A stretch of 64,000 bases of DNA, from the NCBI GenBank assembly GCA_946811185.2, contig OX328098.1:21337084-21401083 (forward strand), written 5' to 3'. Positions 11,252 through 22,258 of this stretch are shown piece by piece (within the stretch, counting starts at the first letter, position 1; each line of letters begins with the position of its first letter). The notes under the pieces are model-generated. The model was not told the origin of the DNA, made no database searches, and worked only from the letters and a program-made list of their open reading frames with translations. Source of the stretch: Hippopus hippopus. Lineage: Eukaryota > Mollusca > Bivalvia > Cardiida > Cardiidae. Both the position numbers and the translations under genes were made by a program.

Positions 11252-11539
11252 AAAAAGGTCAAGTTCATTATTTCAGCACTCTAAGGCTTCAAACTCTGAT
11301 TTGTCTGGAAAAGGGTCAAATTTGTGGTGTACAAAGGGATAGTAAAGGGTTGGTGGGCTGCTGTTGTAGAATCAATACATTTATCCCTTGGATCTTTCCA
11401 GCCTGATTTTAAATTGTGATAAAATTCACTACATGCAACATAAAAAAAAAGACAAGCACTGATCGATCTTCGTAAATGTTTTGACTGCAACAAATATGAC
11501 TTAGTATGAAAATTATTAACCCTTCTGCCTTGACCGAAC

Positions 11540-11945
11540 AGCCGCCTGCTCTTTTATCATCTGGAAGATTGACTGAATGACTGAATGATGTTGTACACTG
11601 CTTTCATCAATATTTCAGTCATATCAAGGTGACAGGTCACATAATTATTCAAGTTTGTCCTTGGTTTCAACAGTACTAGACTAGGGCTCTGAAGTGTCTT
11701 GCCTAAGGACAATCCCATGAAAAACCCGAAGTTTCCTGTGAGGATTGAACCTCAGGCCTCCAGCTTCCTATATCTAACCACTAAGCCAAGCAGGACCCCT
11801 GCCTTTCGGAAGAAGGCCTGGGAAAAAACTTTTGTCTGAAATGAGAAAATGCTGGTAACTAGCATTTTCTCCTTCTCCAATAAAGTTTTCAAATCTTTCA
11901 AAAAATGAACTGCATCAATCTGAGCCAAATTAAATTTGTTGCCTG
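11540..11945 (-). repeat. tRNA-derived SINE plus family A remnant
   Basis: On the minus strand the B-box region reads 'GAGGTTCAATCCTC' (near 11745) and the body matches the SINE at 12955: 'AGGGCTCTGAAGTGTCTTGC'. A family A core remnant with 'AAATGCTGGTAACTAGCAT' follows at 11840-11890. Confidence 0.55.
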
Positions 11946-12186
11946 TGAATGGATCAAACCTGGGACCCCTAGATTTTCTAAGCCCTTACAACTGAGCCAT
12001 CCATGCCCCAAAAGATCGGACTGCACATTATGATGCTGACACATTCTTGGAAAGTATGAACCATCAGCATGAATTATAATCTTATATGTAAATGAAAGTG
12101 AAAACATGGTGGCAAAAGAAGCAATTGCCCCTGTTTCCATAAAGTCATTTACTGACAGACTTGTTTGTATGGAGCAAATTGACTCT
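11946..12186 (-). repeat. tRNA-like SINE fragment
   Basis: 'GGATCAAACCTGGGACCCCT' then 'CAACTGAGCCATCCATGCCC' are the reverse of a tRNA B-box and A-box. Confidence 0.4.
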
Positions 12187-12415
12187 TTAACTCTTTACCA
12201 AACAACAAAATTTTAGACTGGTCCAAACTGAAAGTATTTGCAGACGACAAAATTAATGCGACTCAAAAATTGAAATTTGTTCTAAGAAGGGTGGAAAACA
12301 TTGTGGGAAAAGGAGAAAATGCTGGGTACCAGCATTTTCTCCTTTTCCCACAAGGTTTTCTAAAGGCTTCTTTCTCAGAGCCGTGAAAACCCGGGATTGT
12401 TTGGTAAAGAGTTAA
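12187..12415 (+). mobile_element. Family A copy, full length
   Basis: TTAA at both ends; core 12294-12360 nearly perfect. Confidence 0.85.
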
Positions 12416-12483
12416 CAGATGACAAAATTTAAGTCTTGTCCAGTACTGAAACCATTAATATTGCAGACAAAATACTTAACTGA

Positions 12484-12712
12484 TTATCTCTTTACCAACT
12501 GACAAAATTTTAGACTCGTCCAAATTCAAATCATTTGCAGACGACACATCGAAAATGGCACCACTGATGGAACTTACCTTTAAAAGAGAAGAAAAACATT
12601 GTGAGAAACGGGGAAAATGCTGGTTACCAGCATTTTCTTCCTTCCCCCAGTGTTTTCAAAAGCTGTTTTCCTCAGGGTCGTTAAAACTCAGGATTGTGTG
12701 GTGAAGGGTTAA
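12484..12712 (+). mobile_element. Family A copy
   Basis: Head-to-tail with the next copy; the closing TTAA (12709-12712) is also the opening TTAA of that copy. Confidence 0.8.
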
Positions 12713-12937
12713 CCCTCTCCGAAATAACAATAATTCAGACAGGTCCAGTTTGAAAGCACTTGCAGAAGACAACATTTATATGGCACAAATGATGGGATTT
12801 GTATCAGATAGTCTGGAAAACATTGTGGGAAAAGGAGAAAATGCTGGTTACCAGCATTTTCTCCTTTTCCCACAATGTTTTCAAAAGCCTTCTCTATCAG
12901 GGGTGTCAAAAGTCATCATTGTGTGGTAAAGGGTTAA
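12709..12937 (+). mobile_element. Family A copy, full length
   Basis: One of the best cores in the window (12816-12892). Its right end 'TCTCTATCAGGGGTGTCAAA' is also found in the copy at 1801, so the two are close relatives. Confidence 0.85.
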
Positions 12938-12954
12938 ATGGTATTTTTCCCATC

Positions 12955-13175
12955 ACTTTCAGCATTATTTCAGTTACATCAAGCTGAAACCTCACACACT
13001 CGTATATGTCCTGGGTTTCACCAGTACTAGGCTTGGGTTGTGGGCTCTGAAGTGTCTTGCCAAAGGACACTCCCACTAAAATTATAGTTCTTCCAGTTAG
13101 GCTCAAACCCAGGGCTTCCGAGTTACAAAAGCTACACTTTAGCAATTAGCCACAGAGAACCGCTAACAAAGTTCA
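12955..13175 (-). repeat. tRNA-derived SINE
   Basis: Body 'GGGCTCTGAAGTGTCTTGCC' and 'GGACACTCCCACTAAA'; tRNA part 'CTCAAACCCAGGGCTTCCGA' ending 'AGCAATTAGCCACAGAG' (reverse A-box). Confidence 0.6.
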
Positions 13176-13195
13176 ATGCAGCTAAAATATGGGAA

Positions 13196-13451
13196 CGTCT
13201 TTAGAAAGAGCAGAAAAAATTGCGGAAATGGACAAAATGCTGGTTACCAGCAATTTTTCCTTTTCCCTTAATGTTTTCAAAAACCTTCTTATTCAGGATT
13301 GATAAAAATATACGATTATTTGATAGTCTTAGTGTGGTTCAAATATTGGAATGTCCTTTGCTGGTTCCCAGCATTTTCTCCTTTTCCCACAATGTTTTCA
13401 AAAGCATTAAAATTCAGGGCTGATAAAACACTGGACTGTTTGTTGTAGGGA
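13196..13451 (+). mobile_element. Family A, two right-arm fragments
   Basis: A degenerate core (13212-13278) and a second right arm, 'AGCATTTTCTCCTTTTCCCA' (13369), separated by a left-arm-like 'GTGTGGTTCAAATATTGGAA'. Confidence 0.55.
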
Positions 13452-13619
13452 TAACCCTTTACCACACAAAGCCGACTTTTAACATCCCTGAGAAAGAAGC
13501 CTTTTGAAATCATTGTAGGAAAAGGAGAAAATGCTGGTAAACAGCCACCTTAAAATTGTTGTCTGCAAATGCTTTCAATTTGGACGGGTTTATAATCATG
13601 TCGTTTGGTAAAGGGTTAA
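13452..13619 (-). mobile_element. Family A copy, core half deleted
   Basis: Both TTAA-type ends are intact, but the second palindrome arm is missing (GCTGGTAAACAGCC then CACCTTAAAATT), leaving 168 bp. Confidence 0.75.
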
Positions 13620-13925
13620 TACAAGTCATAGCTGGCCCTACTCCAACACGGTGTCAGAGTTAAAATAGAAAAGTATGCAGTCTAAATGGGGCCCGGAGTT
13701 AGTCCCACAGTTTTAAAATCAGATAATTAGAAAATTTCTTCCCCCTAAATACCTGAAAGCCTGGGTTGGCGCCACATACATATCAACTTAGTCTCGTGTG
13801 TAGTGGTAAAGTGGATTTTTTACCTGTACTGTACACTCTACACTATATACATCCCTTTAGCTTTCCTTACTGCCACCAAATCATGTATATTGTATTTGTT
13901 TTGCTGTTTTCTCCCAATCTCTTTC

Positions 13926-13975
13926 TTAGGTCTGTCTTTCTCTCACTCTCTCTGTCTTTCTCTCTCTGTGTCATT

Positions 13976-14069
<94 letters not shown>

Positions 14070-14165
14070 CCCTCTCTCTCTTTCCCCATCTCTCGTTCCC
14101 TACACTCTCTATATACCTCTCTCCCCTCTCTCACTATCTCTCTTTCTCCTCCCTCTCTTTATCTC
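13926..14165. repeat. CT microsatellite
   Basis: Long (CT)n runs, the purest at 13976-14066, with impure TCTC flanks. Frames through it are artefacts. Confidence 0.95.
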
Positions 14166-14179
14166 CTTCCCCCTTCCAA

Positions 14180-14310
14180 GAAAAATGAGAAAATGCTGAG
14201 AAGAATGATTCTTTCAAAAGCATTTCAATGAAAGATCTCCTGTACACATGTGCATTTAGTTTGTCATCTACAAATGCTCTAAATATGGACAAGTCAAGTA
14301 TTTTGAGCTT
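14180..14310 (+). mobile_element. Family A remnant
   Basis: 'AAAAATGAGAAAATGCTGAG' and 'TTGTCATCTACAAATGCT' only. Confidence 0.4.
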
Positions 14311-14374
14311 TCTTGTAGCTCATACCCCTCTAGCATACACGAAACATACACTGTAGACCCCAAGTAGTGTAATC

Positions 14375-14560
14375 AGTAGCTTATGGGACCTGAAAACAGG
14401 TCCTTGCTGGTTTGAATCCCAAAATTGCTGATTTTTTTTCAAGAATTGGCAATAGTTATTGTGACAGGATTCATTCCTCTCTCAGCACTGAAATATTGTT
14501 TTGAAGATAATTATGTGTGAAAGCAACCTATGGCTTGTGAAGAATACTATGCAAAATACT
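14375..14560 (+). repeat. tRNA-derived SINE
   Basis: 'TCAGTAGCTTATGGGACC' and 'GGTTTGAATCCC' (B-box), then the body 'ATTGTGACAGGATTCATTCC' shared with the copy at 60555. Confidence 0.55.
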
Positions 14561-15849
14561 GGTAAAAGAAATAAAACAAACAAATCCATGTCTTGTTAGC
14601 GAAGTTATTTTCATCAAATGATAGCAATGGTATATTTTCAGTGACAAAGTTGTTTTCAAACTCAGTTTTGCTGAAAAAATGGAGTTCATTGCCCACTACC
14701 AACTGTGAAGTGTATCATATCTTTTATTTGTTCCAGTTTTCCTGCACCAAATAATCTCATATTTAAATGATGCCAAAGGATGTGAACTTGTGAAAACATC
14801 AGGGAAAAAATACACAGTGTAGGACTGGAAGAGTACAGAGTAAGGAATTGTATGTGACTTAGGGTTCTGTATAGTGACGGTCTGTCACTTTGGTGTTAAA
14901 AATTGTGTTCACATGGTAAGTCAAGTAGGTGTGTTTTCACTTATTTTGATAGTTATTTTAAAATCTTCATATACAGTTATTTGTTTGTTATGTATTGACC
15001 ATATCAGGACCACATAATATGAGCACTGTGAATCTTCCATAGAGCAATGGGCACGGGTAGGAAACTTCATATTCAGAGCCAATGGCTCTGACGAGAAAAT
15101 GTTGTGTTGGTCTTCCGTTTCTGAAGATGTCGGCTGAAAAACGACCAAAAAACATGCAGGCTTGTCATTATTTGTAATCATGTGTTCTTGTGTCTTTGAA
15201 ATTCCGAAAAAGGAGAATGTCATGCAATGCTCTGGTCTTTCAACGTGTTTTCTGCACTGCGGAAATTTGTAACAAGTGTACGATGTTCTCTGAATCATTT
15301 GTGACGTGAGTTGACTATAGCCGAAATAATACGCCACGGACCTAAATTCAGTCTATTATTACCATTTAATTGGCAAATAAGAGACAGTCTTGCAGTCCCA
15401 AAGGCGTGAATTAATGCCTTGAAATGTTACATTCACTGCTGGTAAAGAATGGAAAAGAAATAGCACAAAAAATGATAAATATAAGGAAGGGCTCCGATTA
15501 TGTTGGCCAGCTCTGAATATGTAAGTCGGCACCGATTAATGAGGGCTTCATTTCAAAAATGTAGTTTTCTGTAAAAAATTACATTGGAAGTAGGCTTTGT
15601 TTTTCCGCTAATACCTTTCAGTCCAAAATGTAACTTACATTTGTTGGGTGGAACATGACCAAATTTATGAAAATACAACGGACTGGTAATGTCACGATTG
15701 AAAAATGCTGTCGAACGTAAGTCTATCTAAATTTTGAAAATACTTTTGTGTAGCTTTTGATTAACAGAATGGTCTATACATGTATATATCATTTTTTATG
15801 CATTTGTCGTAAGTGCAGCCCACACGGAAGCAAAAACAAGGAAAAACAT
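14561..15849. other. Unique sequence, no gene recognised
   Basis: Low in repeats. It holds a 138-codon minus-strand frame (14921-15337) that is Cys- and Ser-containing without a domain I can name. It lies in what would be the large first intron of the I-SMAD gene, so it could be intronic sequence or a lineage-specific exon. Transcript evidence is not available. Confidence 0.4.
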
Positions 15850-15998
15850 TTGGTAACCAGCATTTTCTCCCTTTCCCACAATGTTTTCTACACTATCAAA
15901 GACATAAATCACCATTTGAGCAACAATTATTTTGTTGTCTGTAATTACATGTACTTTCAATGTGGTCTTGTCCAAAATTTTGACGTTTGGTAAAAGTT
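15850..15998 (-). mobile_element. Family A right half
   Basis: Starts at 'GGTAACCAGCATTTTCTCC' and ends 'GACGTTTGGTAAAAGTTAA'; the left half is absent. Confidence 0.65.
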
Positions 15999-16369
15999 AA
16001 ATTGGAAAAATGTCCCGTCATATTGCAAACAGGTCTGACACAGTCAATTTATTCGATAAGTAGTCCTGAGTGCTTCTGTCAAACTTTTTTTGACAGTGTC
16101 CCCTGTTTTAGCAAGATGGAGGTCCTAGGACATTGTCCAACTGAATTTGAAAAGTGTCCCTCACAGGTGAGACTTTGTCCCTATCAAACTTATTTGATAA
16201 TTACTATTATAAAGCAGCAGCAAATGCACAGTCTATCTATGCTTTCCTGTAGTTTCTGTTACAAGTACTTCGCACAATATTTCTCTCTAGTCACAGGCTG
16301 CTTTCCCACATACTGCATGTTAATAGGAAAACCATCCTCTCTCCTATCTCTTTTTAGACTTGTCCAAAA

Positions 16370-16735
16370 TAAAAGCAACTCCAGATGAAAAATCCAATGT
16401 GACTCAAGTCATGACATTTTTCTTCTGAAAGATACAAAAGATCGCAGGAAAAGGAGGCTTTTTTTCAAAAGCCCTTAGACTGTCAAGGTTGTTAAAACCT
16501 GACTGTTTGGTAAAAAGTTTACCGTTTCAGTAACCACATAATCCCGAGTTTTAACAACCCAAAAAGAAGAAGGCTTTTGAAACATTCTTGGAAAAGGAGA
16601 AAATGTTGGTGGTAACAATATTTCTACCCTATCAAAGACAAAAATCATTACATTAGCTACATTTTTTCTGTCGTCTGCAAATGCTTTCAATTTGGTCTAA
16701 TCAAAATTTTGCCGTTTGGTAAAGAGTTAATTAAC
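16370..16735. mobile_element. Family A, two deleted copies
   Basis: A forward copy lacking its palindrome (16360-16525) is followed by a reverse copy (16540-16735) with 'AATCCCGAGTTTTAACAACCC' and a shortened core. Confidence 0.6.
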
Positions 16736-17078
16736 AATCCTTGGCAGACCACTAGGCTATATCTCTAGGACATTACTGGGGAAAAAGGGATTGTGTCAAT
16801 CGGAAAACATTGTGAAAATAGTACAATCCTTGAGACTACTGTACATCAATAAGGTGAAACTAGCAAATACTGGTACTGTACGCCACTGAAGTAAAGGGGG
16901 GAATAATTATACATGTATTAATTAAAACAAAGTTTAAAAGAAATTTGCATAAATTGCAATAAAGTATGATTTATCTGGTGGCATGATTTTGCTGTTTACC
17001 ATAGCTTCTGTATTAAATACACATCACCCTATGGCTATGTAGGACTGTACAGTTCTGGAATGTTGATGTATAGATCCA

Positions 17079-17296
17079 TTAACCCCTTTAGGTGCCTTTC
17101 ACAACTATTATTGCCTTTGCTTCCAGTGTAGATCAAGATCAGACTGCACAAAATGTGCAGTCTGATCTTTGATCTACACTGTCAGCTGGGCTGAAACATT
17201 ATACAGCAAAGCAATATATGATAAAATTGCGACTATTTGGGCCTCATTTCTAGACTGAGAATGTCTTTAGGGTTTATTTGGCACTCTCAGTGTTAA
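17079..17296 (+). mobile_element. Family B copy, full length
   Basis: Opens TTAACCCCTTTAGGTGCC and closes at TTAA (17293-17296), 218 bp. Core palindrome GTGTAGATCAAGATCAGAC against GATCTTTGATCTACAC (17126-17182). Confidence 0.75.
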
Positions 17297-17392
17297 AATT
17301 TTACGTTCTGCTAATGATCTTTTGTGTCTTGCAGCAGGCTACCAGTGTTCTGCCAAAGTTAGGGTTCTGGGACAGTGTCCCATTAACTCTTT

Positions 17393-17598
17393 ACCAAACG
17401 ACAGAACTATTGACTGGTCCAAATTGAAACCATTACAGACGACAAAATGAAATTTTCGTTCCAAAGATGGGATTTGTTTTCAATATGGTAGAAAACATTG
17501 TGGAAAAAGGAGAAATGGCTGGTTACTAGGCCCACAATCTTTTCAAAAGCTTTCTTTCACACAGACGTTAAAGGCAGGATTGTGTGGTAAAGAGTTAA
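17393..17598 (+). mobile_element. Family A copy, right palindrome arm deleted
   Basis: TTAA at both ends, 206 bp; after GGCTGGTTACTAGG the sequence jumps to 'CCCACAATCTTTTC'. Confidence 0.75.
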
Positions 17599-17674
17599 AT
17601 ATATATTAGAAAAATGTCCCATTACATTGCACTCAAGCCAGACCTTGTCCCTTTCAAATGAATAAATCTGAGAG

Positions 17675-17893
17675 GTACTCTTTACCTCACAATCTTCAAT
17701 TTTAAGGACCCTAGGGAAGACAGCTTTTGAAAACAGTGAGGAAAACACTGGTTGCCAGCATTTTCTTATTTTTTCGCTATGTTTTCTGTCTTTTAAAGAA
17801 CAAATCACATCATTTGAGCCACATTTATTTTGTCCTCGGCAAATGCTTTAAATTTGGCCAATTGTAAAATTTTGTCATGTATCTAAAGGTTAA
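17675..17893 (-). mobile_element. Family A copy, diverged
   Basis: 'TTTACCTCACAATCTTCAAT', shortened core around 17745-17790, 'CGGCAAATGCTTTAAATTTG'. Confidence 0.65.
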
Positions 17894-18179
17894 GTCTTGA
17901 GTTCAATTGTCTTACTTCAATTGGAAATATCTTCTATTTCTGCAAGTTGATTGAACTTTTTCCCTCTTTTAAATACGTCTTGGCACTTGACCACTTTTGA
18001 AAATAATATGGCAGAAGAAGAGATTGCTCATAAGTGAGCAGTTTCATTTTTCACTGTATTCACATGTATTCTTTAATTTTGTGCTTGGGGGTAGAACTAC
18101 AAGAATACATCACTTTACATATGGCAGTTTTGGAAGGTAATGTACTGTAATCCCTCTTTACCAAATGAAAGAATTTTAG

Positions 18180-18345
18180 CCCATCTTTAAAAGAAAAAAA
18201 CATCAGCTGTGAAAGAGGAATGAATCCTGTCTCCATCATTTGACCACCATAGGTCCCCAGAAAAAAAATCTGGCTGAGCTGAGAATCAAACCAGGTACCT
18301 GCAGGTTTTTATACCCGTCTGAGTTACAAGACATTGATTACTGGT
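18180..18345 (-). repeat. tRNA-derived SINE fragment
   Basis: 'GAATGAATCCTGTCTCCATC', then reverse B-box 'GAGAATCAAACCAGG' and 'GTCTGAGTTACAAGAC'. Confidence 0.5.
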
Positions 18346-18550
18346 TTAACCTTTTACCACATAGGGCTTTTGAAAACATTGCGGCAAAAGGTGAAAAAGC
18401 TGGTAACCAGCATTTTCTCCATTCATTTTGGAACAACGTTTTCTATCCTTTCAGAGAAAAGTATTCTCATTTCAGCCACATTTAATTTGTTGTCTGAAAA
18501 TGCTTTGGATTTGGAACAGGGTTAAATTTTGTTGTGTGGTAAAGAGTTAA
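18346..18550 (-). mobile_element. Family A copy
   Basis: TTAA at both ends; core contains an extra TTCATTTTGG insertion near 18420. Confidence 0.75.
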
Positions 18551-18599
18551 CCCTGAGAATTTCGAATAAAATCCCGAAATAAGACCCAGTGAATTGGAA

Positions 18600-18730
18600 T
18601 TTCAAGGTTGCTCTTGTTCAGAATGTTTAGGAAAAAAACAGACAGAGCAGATCAAAGATCAGACTGCATATTTTGTGCAGTCTGATCTTATTGACATGCC
18701 ATAAATGCAACTATGGTTATGAAGGGTGCT
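18600..18730 (+). mobile_element. Family B fragment
   Basis: 'CAGATCAAAGATCAGACTGC' and 'GCAGTCTGATCTTATTGAC'. Confidence 0.5.
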
Positions 18731-18943
18731 TTAACCCTTTACCAAACACTTCCCTGACGGCGAAGGCTTTGCTCTTGGAAAACACTGTGGGAAAAGGAGA
18801 AAATACAAGTGACTAGCATTTTCTGCTCTTTCCACAATGTATTCTATCTTTCACAGATAAATCCTACAAGTTAACTCATGTTTTATTTGTGCAAATGCTT
18901 TCAGAGCGGATGAGTCTAAAATTTTGTTGCCTTGGTAAGGGTA
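18731..18943 (-). mobile_element. Family A copy
   Basis: Left end TTAACCCTTTACCAAACACT; right end worn (GCCTTGGTAAGGGTAC). Confidence 0.7.
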
Positions 18944-19014
18944 CAGGACAGGTTAGAAACATACATCAATTCGTTCTTTTGCTTCATGTACCTGATTGAT
19001 TGAATTTTAGTTTA

Positions 19015-19310
19015 TTTATCGTCGCCTCTGGTTGCCCATATGGGCGATGCCCCCTGAAGGCTGTTAGTATTGGTATGGCAGATAGTGCAGATACAGGATG
19101 TAACCAAACCTAAGTTATTCCTGGTTCTTTAATGTGCCCGGTGTATAGCATTATCACATAGGACCTTGATTTAACATCTCATCAGAAGGACTACCAGTAA
19201 TTATAGGTGGCCAGTCATGAGAACTGAACCCACACCCTCAAGTGACCCGAAACATCACGTTCACAAGTCCTACACTCTACTTATTGAGCTACGTGGGCTG
19301 GTCATCTACC
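19015..19310 (-). repeat. tRNA-derived SINE, near full length
   Basis: Minus-strand copy of the SINE at 59073. Reverse A-box 'TTATTGAGCTACGTGGGC' (19279-19296), reverse B-box 'GAACTGAACCCACACCC', body 'TCTTTAATGTGCCCGGTGTA', 3' end 'TTGCCCATATGGGCGATGCC' and 'TTATTTATCGTCGCC'. Confidence 0.75.
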
Positions 19311-19456
19311 TGCTCCTGAAACTCCAATTTATTCCAGACCCTAAGAAGATTTCCACTGCCACTGATTTGTTTGTATGGTTTTATAATGCAGCTTTCAACA
19401 ATACTTTAGTCATATTGCGGTGGCCAGTTCACCTGCAATGCTTTCCTGGAGATTAT

Positions 19457-19686
19457 TTAACTCTTTAGTCTTTACCAAATGACAAAATTTTGACTCAACT
19501 AAATTGAAGCATTTGCAGACAACTGAATAAATGTAGCTCAAGTGATGATTTTTGTCTTTGATATGGTAGAAAACATTGTTGGAAAAGGAGAAAATGCTGG
19601 TTACCAGCATTTCTCCTTTTCCAACAATTTTTTCAAAAGCCTTCTTTTGGGTCATTAAAACCCAGGATTGTGTGGTAAAGGGTTAA
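19457..19686 (+). mobile_element. Family A copy
   Basis: TTAA at both ends, with a short duplication at the left end (CTCTTTAGTCTTTACC). Confidence 0.8.
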
Positions 19687-19689
19687 CCA

Positions 19690-19925
19690 GTACTTCACAC
19701 ATTCTCTCAAGCCACTGGCTGCTTACTCACATGATAACCAATGTCAAAACTATGATAAGCAGTGAAAGAGGATTAGAATCAATCCTGTCTCAATGACTAC
19801 CATCAATCCTCGATAAGAAATTTGCCAAGCTGGGGATTCAAACCAGTGACTGTGACCCCCCCCCTTTCAAGCCTTCTAAGTTACCAACTATGCCATCGGG
19901 CTTGGCAGACTTCCACTGAAGATTA
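19690..19925 (-). repeat. tRNA-derived SINE
   Basis: 'CTCAAGCCACTGGCTGCTTA', 'GTGAAAGAGGATTAGAATC', 'GGGGATTCAAACCAGTGAC' (reverse B-box) and 'TATGCCATCGGGCTTGGC'. Confidence 0.7.
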
Positions 19926-19942
19926 CTTCAGTCATAGTTTAG

Positions 19943-20167
19943 TTAACCTTTTACGACAAAATTTTAGCCTTGTCCAAATTGAAAGCATTTGCAGACGACA
20001 AATTTCAGTGTGGCTCAAATAGAGCAATGTTTCTTCGATAGAGTAGAAAACATTGTGGGAAACAGAGAAAATGCTGGTTACCAGCATTTCCTCCTTTTCC
20101 CACATTGTTTTCAAAGGGTTTCTTTCCCAGGGTCGTTTAAAGTCAGCATTGTGTGGTAAAGGGTTAA
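19943..20167 (+). mobile_element. Family A copy, full length
   Basis: TTAA at both ends; core 20047-20111. Confidence 0.85.
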
Positions 20168-20474
20168 GGTGGCGGACAGTATAGATTCAAGATGAGACTA
20201 CAGTCTCTTATCCTAATCTACATCTGAAAAAAGCTCTATAACTCTACCACGCAACAAAAATTTAAACTGGTCTAAATTGAAAGCATTTGCAGATGCAATT
20301 CAAGTGTTGCTCAACTGATGGAATGTCTTAGATAGAGTAGAAAACATTGTGGAAAAGGCAGAAAATGCTGGCAACTAGTATTTTCTCAATTTCCTATGAT
20401 TTTTTCCTTCTCAACATCATTAAAACTCAGATTGTGTTGATCAGAGGTGTCACTGGTAATAAGAGGAAACCTGA
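20168..20474 (+). mobile_element. Family B remnant and family A copy
   Basis: 'GACAGTATAGATTCAAGATG' (20175) is a family B half; 20236-20440 is a diverged family A copy with core around 20340-20400. Confidence 0.5.
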
Positions 20475-20703
20475 TTAACCTTTTACTACACAATGACGCC
20501 TTTTAACGACCCTGAAGAAGGGGCCTTTTGAAAACATTGTGGGCAAAGGAGAAAGTGCTGGTAACCAGCATTTTCTCCTTTTCCCACAATGTTTTCTACC
20601 CTATCAAAGAAAAGTTGCGTCATTTGAGCCACTATGAAAATGTCGTCTGCAAATGCTTTCAATTTGGATAGGTCTTAAATTTTGCCATGTGGTACAGGGT
20701 TAA
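20475..20703 (-). mobile_element. Family A copy, full length
   Basis: TTAA at both ends; near-perfect core 20530-20596. It lies ~105 bp beyond the I-SMAD exon donor, inside the first intron. Confidence 0.85.
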
Positions 20704-20807
20704 CTCCTTTACCAAACCATCCAAACCAAACAGGTATTTTTTCCCCTTTCTGTCAAGTACTATTCTTTTGTGTCACATTTTGTATAAAATTAACCCAAGA
20801 TAATTAC

Positions 20808-21201
20808 CTGGCTGAGTGAGAAGACTCCAATGATAAGGGTTACAGCAGTCATACGCAGGATCATTTTCACTTTTGCAACACGGCAACCGTTTCAATTCCG
20901 TAGTGTTTGTGAGGTCTGACCATCGCCACAATTTGCAACACAGAACAAGTGAAGACATGGTCCTTTTGCCAAGTCTATTATCTCCCTTTGGTATGAGTAC
21001 ACACTCTCCCTCCTCCCCACCCTTTGATTCAATACTATCAATCAATGCCTCTAGCTGCTTTTCTTTTAAACGTTTCAGCATTGCATGTGCAACAGATTTG
21101 AACTCAAGATCTTCAGCCGTTTCTGTCGGACTCCCGGCTTCATGCTGACATCGAAGTCTCCACAAGCGGCGCACAAGGGTCGATCTTCGCGATTTAAACA
21201 T
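20808..21201 (-). CDS. Smad6/7: Inhibitory SMAD (Smad6/7-type), first coding exon with MH1 domain
   Basis: Inhibitory SMADs block TGF-beta/BMP receptor signalling in the cytoplasm and nucleus. The minus-strand frame gives MFKSRRSTLVRRLWRLR, the hallmark N-terminus of Smad6/7. Then come 'HAMLKRLKEKQLEALIDSIE' (MH1 helix), 'LCCKLWRWSDL', 'ELKRLPCC' and 'CCNPYHWSLLTQP', matching the MH1 core and its Cys/His zinc ligands. The start at 21201 is preferred over the in-frame Met six codons upstream because it gives the conserved MF start. The exon ends at a donor (CCAG then GTAATTA, phase 1) after 131 codons. The MH2 domain must lie in later exons toward lower coordinates; none was found in the window. 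Family A elements and SINEs fill the intron. Confidence 0.9.
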
Positions 21202-22221
21202 ACAACACCATTTGATCATATGAGACCCAATGCATGTGACAACAGATTTCCAACTCCTTCGGAAATCATTTAGTCAATTTTATCCATTTCTTTTAATAAG
21301 AAACAAAAGATAAATATGTGTTTTACTAAACTGCCAGGGCTATGTTTATGAATAAGTCTAGTGTTATTTGGAACTGAACGCAAATATAGCAGGTTTCAAA
21401 ACTCAGCTCCTCTCCTTTCTTTTTTTCTCAGAGGAAATTGTTTTTTTTTCAGTCAATTCATTTCATTTTCAAATGTTTAAGTTACTATTTATTTTAACAC
21501 AATTCTTTCCTTTAATATGCTCTTCAACTTATTTTGCTCACTTCAAAATTCATTAACAATATAGCATAATGTTTGTTTACATTCCGAATAGCATGTCTTC
21601 CAATGCATATAGCTAGTAATTAACCAAAACAGTCCGTAAACAACACAACTTGGCTAACCCTTTCTCATCTCCCGAAACCTTAGCCTAGGTGCCGGTGAGT
21701 CGGGCATTGCTTAATTACTTTGACCCATTAAATACACTACACATGTACACAAATAGTTTTCGGATTGGCAGGGGCAAAAATATTAGGTCAAATCACTTCA
21801 CTGTCGTCCCAATTTAAATCCACAAATCGAATGAAAATATCCAACAACTGCGCTCGACGTAAACACAATAATTATGAGAATTTTTACCGTTTAAATCATT
21901 CAAAACTTTCTGGTTGATATTTTTCTAATTCTTCTCGTGTGCCCATCTATCTGTTTTCAGTAGTGAGACGAATCCATACTCTAATAGGCCAACAGGTTAT
22001 AAAGTAAATTGATATTTATAGATTTTCTAAATTCATTTCCCTAAAATTTTCAACAGCTTGTACTTAATTTGAGATTTACTGGATAAATTAATGTTTCCGA
22101 GTGTTCTTCACAGACAAAATAGACCAAATACACGATTACGTTTGTGTATTAAGTTTAAGCCATATAACCTGAAATCCTGTGTGAAAATGGAACGACCTGA
22201 ATAGGTCGCCAGTAATGAGTT
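21202..22221 (-). other. Probable 5' UTR and proximal promoter of the I-SMAD gene
   Basis: About 1 kb of repeat-poor DNA directly upstream of the SMAD start codon. No reading frame here shows a domain. A transcription start could not be placed. Confidence 0.4.
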
Positions 22222-22224
22222 GTG

Positions 22225-22258
22225 ATTGGTCCAGATGAGTCACGTGGGCGGTCTAGAC
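22225..22258. promoter_or_regulatory. CCAAT, AP-1, E-box and palindromic SMAD-binding cluster
   Basis: Within 34 bp lie ATTGG (inverted CCAAT, 22225-22229), TGAGTCA (AP-1, 22236-22242), CACGTG (E-box, 22241-22246, overlapping AP-1 by 2 bp) and GTCTAGAC (22251-22258). GTCTAGAC is the palindromic SMAD-binding element. In vertebrates Smad7 is induced by TGF-beta through a GTCTAGAC element in its promoter, which gives negative feedback. The cluster lies 1.05 kb upstream of the I-SMAD start codon in a repeat-free stretch. Function here is inferred. Confidence 0.6.

Noticed and set aside
14921..15337. 138-codon minus-strand frame as an MH2 exon of the I-SMAD gene
   Set aside because: It lacks every MH2 hallmark, such as a WC.I.YWE-like start or a KGWG-like motif; no function is assigned.
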